From positions 505,468 to 569,467 of the forward strand of contig NZ_FOHQ01000001.1 in assembly GCF_900111645.1 (NCBI RefSeq): a DNA stretch of 64,000 nucleotides, written 5' to 3'. Positions 9,612 through 17,271 of this stretch are shown in pieces. Source of the DNA: Methanococcoides vulcani. GTDB lineage: Archaea; Halobacteriota; Methanosarcinia; Methanosarcinales; Methanosarcinaceae. Below the pieces are notes generated by a model that saw only the letters and a list, made by a program, of their open reading frames with translations, did not search any database and had not been told where the DNA came from. The position numbers and the translations under genes are program-made. How positions within the stretch are numbered: the first letter of the stretch is position 1; the number at the start of each line of letters is the position of its first letter.

Positions 9612-11173
9612 TGAAACCGATACTGTTAGCTCTGGTTCTGGTACTTCTCACTCTTCCCCTGAGCACAGCACAGGACGTAGGATTTGCACCAGAGGAGATG
9701 TTCTCCTTTTCGGTGCAGGTCCCCTATGGTGCTAAAGAGGGTGGACTTGCAGTACAGGGCAGCAACCTCTCAGCATATCTTTTTGTGGAGAGCTTCCAAC
9801 ACGGGGACATGGATGTCAGAGTACATCTGGACCTTCCTGATGAGTTCGAGGTAAAAGACGAAACCGTGCAGATGTTCAGGCTTCACACCGAGTATGATGA
9901 TTGGTATCGGTTCATCGATTTTCATGTTCCGCCTGATGTACCTTGCGGGATATATACCATTAACACAACAGCATACATTGATTTTGGGGACCAGCATGAG
10001 ATAATCGAGCGCAAGACCACGCTCAGGGTCGCATCAAAGAATGAAATTTCTGACATGATCTCCATAGTCAGTGTGGTGATACCATCTGATGAAGATGGAG
10101 TGGGCGATCCAAGCAGACCGGAAAACTCCATCATTCTGCAGGAAGCCTCCCCATTCATCAACAAAATTAAAAAGATAGCTGGTATGGGTGATAGCAATGA
10201 GGATGTCAGGGTAAGCTATGTTGGAGTTGAGATCGAAAACAATGGTGATGAAGCAGTACCACTGATTGTGTCCTATGAGATCCTTGATATCAAGACCATG
10301 CAGGAGATCGGAGAGTTCAAACCAACCCTTATGGGCATGTCAAGCAAAACATTCAGCTATTCTAACATCATACTGCCTGCACGATCAAGTAAGGTCGTTG
10401 GCCTGCCTATCTACACCACAGATTCGGTAATGGGCGGCGAGTATCTGCTTCGTGCCCGGGTAACGGTCACTGGAAGTAACTGGGATGCCGCAACGTCTGA
10501 TAATAAGATCACTGCTATCTCCAGAAACTGGACTTCAGTAGTTGTCAGTTTAGTTGCCTTTTTCTTGAGCATTACTACCATCGGGATATTTGTGTCACGT
10601 TCAAACGAAATCATGAACAGCTTTAAAACTCGTCATCTTGTGATGATATCCCTCTTTGGTACTGCCTCCTTTGCGGCGGTAAATATCCCCATGACCTTCC
10701 TATGGGAGATATCCCATGCTGTATTTGGACCCTTCAGTTTCCTTTTCACGGGCATCTTTTATGAAGTGATCCTGTACATGCTGATTGTTGCAGCTGTGGT
10801 GCTGATACCAAAACCGGGTGTTGTGTTCCTGCTGCTGATGGTCCGTTACCTGTTAAATGGTATAGTGCTTGGACATTTTAATCCGGTATTCCTGTTATCC
10901 TATTCTGTCAATGCAATTATTCTGGAAATCATGCTGTATGCAGCAGGTACAACCAGAGGAAATATGGACAAGCTCAAGACAGGGCTGGCATGTGGAGTTG
11001 CAGATGCGATATCCCAGTATGTCTCCTTCAGTCTCTGGATGGTTTTGTACAGACTGTTCTACAGTGATTGGTACCTCAAAGCCAATATCCTCATTGACGG
11101 TTTTATCTACACTTTCATCGGGGCATGGCTAGGGATAAAACTTGGTAGCAAACTCAAGAAGGTGGTTGAATGA
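9611..11173 (+). CDS. ectodomain fused to ECF transporter S-component-like membrane domain
   Basis: A 520-aa protein. A signal peptide (residues 1-20, ending STAQ) leads into an extracytoplasmic region of about 285 residues that reads as two or three beta-sandwich domains (VRVHLDLPDEFEV; VSYVGVEIENNGDEAVPL). One membrane span lies near 307-329. About five to six further spans cover 345-515, with IPKPGVVFLLLMVRYLLNG resembling the K-P-G segment of ECF S-components. S-components give an ECF importer its substrate specificity. They are normally about 180-200 residues without a large exterior, so this is a fusion. It overlaps the chelatase stop (TGATG) and the downstream ATPase start (ATGA). The substrate is inferred only from the neighbours. 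Confidence 0.68.
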   Translation: MKPILLALVLVLLTLPLSTAQDVGFAPEEMFSFSVQVPYGAKEGGLAVQGSNLSAYLFVESFQHGDMDVRVHLDLPDEFEVKDETVQMFRLHTEYDDWYRFIDFHVPPDVPCGIYTINTTAYIDFGDQHEIIERKTTLRVASKNEISDMISIVSVVIPSDEDGVGDPSRPENSIILQEASPFINKIKKIAGMGDSNEDVRVSYVGVEIENNGDEAVPLIVSYEILDIKTMQEIGEFKPTLMGMSSKTFSYSNIILPARSSKVVGLPIYTTDSVMGGEYLLRARVTVTGSNWDAATSDNKITAISRNWTSVVVSLVAFFLSITTIGIFVSRSNEIMNSFKTRHLVMISLFGTASFAAVNIPMTFLWEISHAVFGPFSFLFTGIFYEVILYMLIVAAVVLIPKPGVVFLLLMVRYLLNGIVLGHFNPVFLLSYSVNAIILEIMLYAAGTTRGNMDKLKTGLACGVADAISQYVSFSLWMVLYRLFYSDWYLKANILIDGFIYTFIGAWLGIKLGSKLKKVVE

Positions 11174-12825
11174 TTGTTATTGAAGATCTATGGTACACTT
11201 ATCCAGGAAGAAACGAACCCACACTAAGAGGGATTGATCTCACCATCGAGGAAGGGGAGTTCGTGCTAATAACAGGTCCAACGGGATGTGGAAAAAGTAC
11301 ACTGCTAAAAATGCTCAACGGTATCATCCCGCATGAGTCGGGCGGGGAAATGACGGGAAAGGTCAACATCAATGATGTGAATACTGCTGATTCCTGTATG
11401 ATGGACCTTGCCCAGCTTACGGGACTGGTCTTCCAGAATCCTGATGACCAGATATTCTCGACTGTTGTTGAAGATGAGATTGCTTTTGGACCTGAGAATC
11501 TCTGTTTCTCAAAAAGCGAGATTGACAGAAGGGTTTTGGATTCGCTTGAGATGGTAGGTATGTCTGATCACAGATATGCACAGACCAGCAAACTCTCAGG
11601 TGGCCAGAAACAACGTATATGTATTGCAAGCATGCTGGCAATGATGCCGGGAATTCTGGTTCTGGATGAGCCGATCAGCCAGCTGGATCCAAAGGGTGCT
11701 GCCGATGTCATGCACACGATCCGGGAGCTCAACAGGAAACTGGACCTGACCATTGTTCTTGTGGAGCACCGTCTCCATGAGATTGCACATCTTGTCGACC
11801 GCATAGTTGTAATGGATGAAGGCAAGATCGTGCTCGATGCGCCCATTTCAAAAGCATTTGAACACATAGGGCTATTCCACAGTCTTGGACTCAGGATCCC
11901 TGAAACTGTAGAACTCTTCCACAGGCTTGGATATGACAGGTTGCCGCTTCTGGTCGATGATGCATTGGACATGCTTGGCAAACAGTCAGGATGTAATACG
12001 GTTCCACTCTACGAAAGCAGCGACTACCCCAATGAACAATGCAACAGGGGAGATCCTGTGATATCCATAACAGACGTATGGTTTGGATATGAAAAGGATA
12101 CAATGGTGCTAAAAGGTATAGACCTTGATATCCATGAAGGAGAACGCGTTGCATTGATGGGAACCAACGGTTCGGGAAAGTCCACTCTGCTGCTACATCT
12201 CTCAGCGATGTTAAAGCCCGATAAAGGAAGTGTTGAGATCATGGGAATTGATACCGGATCTAAAGGTCCCTATTCCTTTGCAAGTAAAGTGGGACTGGTT
12301 TTCCAGAATCCTGACCTTATGCTCTTTTGTGACAGCGTTGAGGAAGAAGTAAGGTTTGCACCTTCAAATCTGGGATTGGAGGACCCGGTACAGATGGCCG
12401 GGAACGCTCTTGAATCCATGTCGATCCTTGATCTGCGATTAGACCCTCCCCAGGCATTGAGCAGGGGGCAGAGGCTGAGAACGGCTGTGGCTTCTGTATT
12501 ATCCGTCCAGCCAAAGCTCATGCTTCTTGATGAGCCAACTACCGGACAGGATAAGCTTCATATCGAACAGATGATGGAACACTTTGTGAAAAATGACAAC
12601 ACCTTGGTTTTCTGTACACATGATGTTGAGACCGCTATACGTTATGCAACCCGGATCGTTGTTATGAACGAGGGAACCGTGTTAGCGGATGGTGACAGTA
12701 GAGGTGTCTTTAAGGATGTAGAAGTGCTTGAGCGGGCATCCTTGAAACAGCCTTGTGCTATGCAGATAGCTCGAAGTCTTGGGCTGGATGCATTTTGTGT
12801 GGATGAACTGGTGGAGATATTATGA
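11170..12825 (+). CDS. fused double ATPase of an ECF transporter (EcfA-EcfA')
   Basis: A 551-aa protein with two complete ABC nucleotide-binding domains, replacing the usual separate EcfA1 and EcfA2. Domain 1: Walker A GPTGCGKST (about 37-45), signature LSGGQ, Walker B VLDEPISQLD. Domain 2: Walker A GTNGSGKST (about 331), signature LSRGQ, Walker B LLDEPTTGQD. The second signature departs from LSGGQ (G to R), so the two ATP sites are asymmetric. Each half has the Q-loop FQNPD typical of ECF/CbiO-type ATPases. It powers the S-component/EcfT complex encoded on either side, with 4-bp overlaps at both junctions. Confidence 0.92.
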   Translation: MIVIEDLWYTYPGRNEPTLRGIDLTIEEGEFVLITGPTGCGKSTLLKMLNGIIPHESGGEMTGKVNINDVNTADSCMMDLAQLTGLVFQNPDDQIFSTVVEDEIAFGPENLCFSKSEIDRRVLDSLEMVGMSDHRYAQTSKLSGGQKQRICIASMLAMMPGILVLDEPISQLDPKGAADVMHTIRELNRKLDLTIVLVEHRLHEIAHLVDRIVVMDEGKIVLDAPISKAFEHIGLFHSLGLRIPETVELFHRLGYDRLPLLVDDALDMLGKQSGCNTVPLYESSDYPNEQCNRGDPVISITDVWFGYEKDTMVLKGIDLDIHEGERVALMGTNGSGKSTLLLHLSAMLKPDKGSVEIMGIDTGSKGPYSFASKVGLVFQNPDLMLFCDSVEEEVRFAPSNLGLEDPVQMAGNALESMSILDLRLDPPQALSRGQRLRTAVASVLSVQPKLMLLDEPTTGQDKLHIEQMMEHFVKNDNTLVFCTHDVETAIRYATRIVVMNEGTVLADGDSRGVFKDVEVLERASLKQPCAMQIARSLGLDAFCVDELVEIL

Positions 12826-13715
12826 TACGTGCAAGATCTATTTCAGAACCCACGATCAAGGATACAATAATCCATCGGATGGATCCCAGAGCAAAGATCA
12901 TAATGTTGGTGGCGGTTTCATTTATTGTTGTAGCCCTGGATAATCCTGAAACCATGTTGATCCTGTTCCTGACAGTTCTTGGTGGGTTCATACCTGCAAA
13001 AATGCCGCTCATAAAGCTGAAAACCCTGGGTTTCTTATTGTTACTTTTGATCTGGGGTACTATGTATTCCCAGGCCCTGTTCTATTCCCAGCTTCCAAGA
13101 ACTGTGATCTTCACGATAATAAGCCCGGACCTCCCGTTCCTTGGCTGGTTCACGCATGGTGGATTGTTCATATACAAAGAAGGAATCCATTACGGAGCCG
13201 TACAAGCCCTGCGGTCAGCTACCGTACTGTCACTTGGATTATTGATGGGCTGGACAACCGATCCAAGAGATATGTTAAACGGTCTTGTGAGACTTAAGAT
13301 CCCATACAGCGTGGCTTTTATGGTGGTCACAGCCGTACGTTTCCTGCCAATCGTTATTGCAGAGGTGGCAACTGTGGTAGCGGTCCAGCGGCTCAAGGGC
13401 TTTAAACCTACAAAATTCGGATATGGCATGATCAAGACAGCTTTGGGAATACTTACCCCCACTCTTGCCAATTGTGTGAGGCGGGCAGGTGTCCTTGCGG
13501 TATCGATTGAAAGCAGGGCGTTCCGTGCTAACCCGACACGCACATATCTTAAGGAACTTAGATGTTCCAATTTTGACATTGCAATCATAACGATCACAGT
13601 TTCACTTGCAATAGCCATCATAAGTGTCAAGATACTCTTTAACCTGTACACAAGTGAGGTTTATTATTCCACGTATTTAAGAGAGATTTATGCATTCGCG
13701 AGATGGTACCTTTGA
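12822..13715 (+). CDS. ECF transporter transmembrane subunit EcfT (CbiQ-like)
   Basis: A 297-aa membrane protein with about five to six spans (residues about 25-70, 75-90, 130-150, 165-185, 245-270). It has the long cytoplasmic coupling-helix region ending in the Ala-Arg motif SIESRAFRANPTR, matching the A-R-x motifs through which EcfT contacts the paired ATPases. The D-P-R-A-K motif near residue 20 is also typical of the family. The gene overlaps both neighbours, so it is translated from one message with the double ATPase and the fused S-component. Confidence 0.9.
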   Translation: MIRARSISEPTIKDTIIHRMDPRAKIIMLVAVSFIVVALDNPETMLILFLTVLGGFIPAKMPLIKLKTLGFLLLLLIWGTMYSQALFYSQLPRTVIFTIISPDLPFLGWFTHGGLFIYKEGIHYGAVQALRSATVLSLGLLMGWTTDPRDMLNGLVRLKIPYSVAFMVVTAVRFLPIVIAEVATVVAVQRLKGFKPTKFGYGMIKTALGILTPTLANCVRRAGVLAVSIESRAFRANPTRTYLKELRCSNFDIAIITITVSLAIAIISVKILFNLYTSEVYYSTYLREIYAFARWYL

Positions 13716-14479
13716 TAGAAATTAACGGTTTAACAAAGTATTTCGGGGATCTATGTGCTGTTGACCATATAGATCTTGAAGTTGGAAATGAGATATTTGG
13801 TCTTCTTGGTCCAAACGGTGCAGGAAAAAGTACCACTGTCAGGTTGCTCACCACACTGCTAACACCCAATAGCGGCTCAGCACGGGTCTGTGGATATGAT
13901 GTTGTAAAAGAACCCAACAAGGTACGGGAGTCCATAAGTTATGTGCCTCAGGATATGGCAGTTGACATAAAACTGACCGGACGTGAGAATGTACGGCTCT
14001 ATGCCAAGATATACCGTGTGCCTGACAGGGAAAATCAGGTGGATAATGTACTTGAACTGATGGAACTTACCGAGCGTGCAGATGACCTTGTAAGAACATA
14101 TTCCGGCGGTATGCGAAGAAGACTGGAACTGGCACAGGCCCTTGTGCACAAACCTAATGTATTGTTCCTGGATGAGCCTACCTTGGGACTGGATGTGGCT
14201 GCACGCAAAAAGATATGGGAACATATATCCATGCTACGAGAGCGAGGCATGACTATTTTCATGACCACGCACTATATGGAAGAGGCGGATGAGTATTGTG
14301 ACAGGGTTGCTATCATCGATAAAGGTAACATTGTAACTGTGGATTCGCCAAAGAACCTGAAACAACGTCTTGGGACTGGTGCTTCAATGAACGATGTTTT
14401 CCTTGAAAATATCAAAACTGCAGAAGAGGAAGGTTTTGATGCATTCAGGTTTAGAAGTATGTTGAGGAGGAGGACATGA
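13703..14479 (+). CDS. ABC-2 type transporter ATP-binding protein (DrrA-like)
   Basis: A 258-aa ATPase: Walker A GPNGAGKST (about 35), Q-loop VPQD, signature YSGGM, Walker B LFLDEPTLGLD, and the switch His in TTHYMEEAD. The GLLGPNGAGKSTTVRLLTTLL block is characteristic of DrrA/NatA-like ATPases that work with ABC-2 permeases. It overlaps the end of ecfT by 13 bp and is followed by its permease. In this operon it probably powers export, perhaps of a processed product or envelope component; the substrate is unknown. Confidence 0.92.
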   Translation: MVPLIEINGLTKYFGDLCAVDHIDLEVGNEIFGLLGPNGAGKSTTVRLLTTLLTPNSGSARVCGYDVVKEPNKVRESISYVPQDMAVDIKLTGRENVRLYAKIYRVPDRENQVDNVLELMELTERADDLVRTYSGGMRRRLELAQALVHKPNVLFLDEPTLGLDVAARKKIWEHISMLRERGMTIFMTTHYMEEADEYCDRVAIIDKGNIVTVDSPKNLKQRLGTGASMNDVFLENIKTAEEEGFDAFRFRSMLRRRT

Positions 14480-15201
14480 GGGCAATTATACATTACTTTG
14501 AGAGGGACTTTAAGAAATGGACACGCGGTAGGATAAATGTTTTCAGTTCACTTATGATGCCGGCTGCATGGCTTATACTGGTAGGGCTTACTCTTCCCAC
14601 AAAGTTCACGGATAACTATCTTGAATTCATAACACCAGGAATACTGGTAATGACCATGCTCTTCTCCTCACTTCAAGGAGGGTCGCTTATGATATTTGAG
14701 AAAATGCTGGGTTTTCTGAACAAATTCCTTGCAATGCCTGCACCCCGGGAGAGCATTCTCTTTGGAAAGATCATGTTCATCACCACCCGCGGCCTGCTCC
14801 AGACAACCGTGATACTCATAATTGCCACACTGCTTGGGGTGAGGTTGGAAAATCCGATGAACATTGTTCTAATCTATATTACACTGTTCCTATTCGGAGT
14901 GCTATTTTCGTCCCTTTCCACAACGGTAGCCCTTCATCTTAGCGACCACGATGGATATGCGGCAGTAAGCAGCATGGTGAGTATGCCGCTCTTCTTCACA
15001 AGCAGTGCGCTCATGCCTTATGATGTCATGCCTGAATGGTTAAGGTTTATGGCACACCTGAATCCTGTAAGCTATGCTATAGACAGCACACGGGAACTGT
15101 TCACAGGAGGAATACCGTTTGAAGGAATAGCAGGACTTGCAGTTGCTGCAGCAATAATGTTGATTATTGGTATCTATCAATTCAGGAAAGCCACTGTGTG
15201 A
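14476..15201 (+). CDS. ABC-2 type transporter permease
   Basis: A 241-aa protein with six predicted spans and the ABC-2 signature region LNPVSYAIDSTRELFTGG near residue 197. It starts behind GGAGGAGG and overlaps the ATPase by 4 bp. It is the partner of the DrrA-like ATPase and the last gene of the operon that begins at 1995; decayed transposase DNA starts soon after. No intrinsic terminator is obvious directly after the stop. Confidence 0.9.
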   Translation: MRAIIHYFERDFKKWTRGRINVFSSLMMPAAWLILVGLTLPTKFTDNYLEFITPGILVMTMLFSSLQGGSLMIFEKMLGFLNKFLAMPAPRESILFGKIMFITTRGLLQTTVILIIATLLGVRLENPMNIVLIYITLFLFGVLFSSLSTTVALHLSDHDGYAAVSSMVSMPLFFTSSALMPYDVMPEWLRFMAHLNPVSYAIDSTRELFTGGIPFEGIAGLAVAAAIMLIIGIYQFRKATV

Positions 15202-15245
15202 AGAACTCTGCAGAAAACCAACTTCCATATTTTTATTGTTTCTCT

Positions 15246-15566
15246 TTAACATCGTGTGGGTAAACTCAGTTTACCTGCCATTAAGAATATCATTGTATTC
15301 CTATACGTCTCAGTCTTTAACCCGTACAATCTCTTAAAAGCAGTCTTTATCTTGTTGTTCGATCCTTCAACAACACCATTACTGATATTTTCCTTAATTG
15401 ATTCCAGTATCCCATAAGAAATCCTTTTTATCATCTTTGCTAATGTGATAATTTCCTTGATGTTGCTGTGTGTTCCCCAATAATGCCATTTTTCAAGATA
15501 TTCTCTTATTACTTCTACATTTTTGATTTCCCACAATCGTTGAAGTCCAGAGAATTGCGATTAACT
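15246..15566 (-). pseudogene. C-terminal remnant of an ISL3-family transposase
   Basis: About 100 residues remain, in frame from roughly 15566. They read LWEIKN...NGVVEGSNNKIKTAFKR-YG...YRNTMIFLMAGKL, the end of an ISL3 DDE transposase (N-G-V-V-E-G-x-N-x-x-I-K motif). An in-frame stop lies just upstream, and the catalytic core and N-terminus are gone. It lies immediately downstream of the ABC-2 permease, so an insertion once bounded this operon. Confidence 0.7.
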
Positions 15567-15578
15567 GCTGATTTTTTC

Positions 15579-15890
15579 AAAGCAAATTTTTTTGGCTAAT
15601 TTTTTGAGCATTTCTCTTTATTTCCAGTAATTTCCTAAAGGAAATTCTATCAGTAGCTTGCTTTTCAAGTTCAGAATCAGATAAACCATGCTATTGTTGT
15701 AGTACTAGCACCTTAAGCATGACCATTTCATCGATGTTTGGTCTGCCACCTAACTCTGTTTTGTTGTTATACATCTCTGCTATAATTGGACGAAATGATT
15801 TCCAATCTATGAGAGATTCGATTTCAGAGAGCTTGTCTCCGAGATTTTCAAGACGCTTGTACTCTTCGTTAAAAGCAAAATTCGTTAAGG
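15579..15890 (-). pseudogene. N-terminal remnant of an IS5-like transposase with internal TAG
   Basis: Reading the minus strand gives EEYKRLENLGDKLSEIE...WKSFRPIIAEMYNNK...GGRPNIDEMVMLK-LVLQQ, then a TAG where family members usually have Trp, then HGLSDSELEKQATDRISFRK. This is the N-terminal domain of methanogen IS5/IS1182-like transposases. The fragment has no start codon, stops before the catalytic domain and is dead. The remainder of 15202-16197 is AT-rich and I see no other gene in it. Confidence 0.65.
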
Positions 15891-16197
15891 ATATAATATA
15901 AAATTATCATAATAGGTTATAAATTTTGCTTCTGTTGGAGCGGTTTATCGAAATCTCTATATTTTTAAATCTTACCATGTGGTTTAAAATTTGATTTTAT
16001 TCCCAACAGATTAAATTTTCATGGTTCTTATATTATAATATTTTTTCGAATTAGGATATGTGATAATGTAAAAATACATCGATTAACATTCAATTCCCAC
16101 GGTACTGCCAAAACCATCCATCTTCCTCCAGTACTTAACCATGTTTATATAGAACTGTAATAATGTAGCAGTACTGACAATAAATGAAGGTGATTCA

Positions 16198-16545
16198 ATG
16201 ATCGATTTCGCATGTAAGGAATTCAAAATTAAAGATGTGATAAAATGTGCTCTGAACCTGACGCGGGCTGACATGAAAGTATTGGAGTACTTCTTTGAAG
16301 AGCCTGATATCTGGAGCAAAACGGAGCAGATCGCAATTCTTACAGAACTCGATCTTTCAACCGTCCAGAGGTCTGTCAAGAAGCTGCATGAGAAAGGCAT
16401 ACTGACAAAATCACAGAACAACCTCGACGGAGGCGGATATTCATTCATCTACAGGATAAACAGCAAAACAGAGATCAAAGAGCTGATCATGGACATTGTC
16501 AGCAAATGGGTAACGAAGGTCGAACAGGAACTGGAGGACTGGTAA
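16198..16545 (+). CDS. winged-helix transcriptional regulator (TrmB/MarR-like)
   Basis: A 115-aa single-domain DNA-binding protein. Residues about 22-85 form a winged helix (LTRADMKVLEYF; SKTEQIAILTELDLSTVQRSVKKL; wing around NNLDGGGYSFIYRI), and a helical tail (KELIMDIVSKWVTKVEQELEDW) probably dimerises. It starts behind AAGGTGATT. A TATA-like TTTATATA lies at about 16145. The stop is adjoined by the ATG of the membrane ferredoxin gene, so it probably controls its own operon. Confidence 0.8.
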   Translation: MIDFACKEFKIKDVIKCALNLTRADMKVLEYFFEEPDIWSKTEQIAILTELDLSTVQRSVKKLHEKGILTKSQNNLDGGGYSFIYRINSKTEIKELIMDIVSKWVTKVEQELEDW

Positions 16546-17163
16546 ATGCTTAAGATAACACCTTATCTTGGTTCTTTGGTGGTCATAGTCTCTCTCGGGG
16601 GTCTTTGGTATCCGATCCTTGGTTACTTCATGTTCCTTGTTATGGGAACACTGTTCATAACCAGCCTCTTCAGAGGGCGTTGGTTCTGTGGGAATCTCTG
16701 TCCGCGTGGAAGCTACTTCGATTACGGTATAATCAAGATCTCAAAGAAAAGGAAGATCCCGAAGATCCTGTCAAGCATGTGGGTCAGGGTTCCTGCATTC
16801 ACGCTCATGATGGCTCTCATGATGTACCGTATCTCGGTAACATTTGCTGCACAGAACACCTTTGAGCTCATCGGTACCATCCTTGTCTCAATGTGTCTTA
16901 TGACAACCATCATCGGTACCATGCTTGGAGGCTACTTCAACACAAGGTCCTGGTGTAACGCCTGTCCAATGGGAACAATGCAGAGGGTCATCGGCGGTAA
17001 CAAACACCAGCTTAAGATGGATCATGAGTCATGTGTTGACTGCAAGCTTTGTGAGAAGGTCTGCCCGATGGAACTTGAAGTTCGTGATATCGGCAACAAC
17101 CCGGACTGCATCAAATGCGGACGATGTGTTGACAAATGTCCGAAGGATTCACTGTCATTCTAA
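16546..17163 (+). CDS. NapH/MauN-like membrane ferredoxin
   Basis: A 205-aa protein with about four spans and two kinds of Fe-S motif. Cytoplasmic-side CGNLCPRG (about 49) and CNACPMG (about 136) are the paired C-x3-C-P motifs of the NapH/CcoG/RdxA family. Two C-terminal 4Fe-4S motifs follow: CVDCKLCEKVCP near 165 and CIKCGRCVDKCP near 188. It likely passes electrons between a membrane carrier and soluble partners. It abuts the upstream regulator and precedes a large FAD/Fe-S oxidoreductase, a plausible redox partner. Confidence 0.87.
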   Translation: MLKITPYLGSLVVIVSLGGLWYPILGYFMFLVMGTLFITSLFRGRWFCGNLCPRGSYFDYGIIKISKKRKIPKILSSMWVRVPAFTLMMALMMYRISVTFAAQNTFELIGTILVSMCLMTTIIGTMLGGYFNTRSWCNACPMGTMQRVIGGNKHQLKMDHESCVDCKLCEKVCPMELEVRDIGNNPDCIKCGRCVDKCPKDSLSF

Positions 17164-17271
17164 ATGGAGAACATTGTTTCCAATTTTTCCTTTTTTAAGT
17201 TGGATAAAACTCAAAAATAATCTATAAAGTTTATATTGAAAAACGACCCACATTGTAAGGGGGAAGATCAT

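Noticed and set aside
16083-16448. 121-codon minus-strand ORF over the HTH regulator
   Set aside because: Shadow of the winged-helix gene, which has a ribosome-binding site, a TATA-like box and a recognisable fold.
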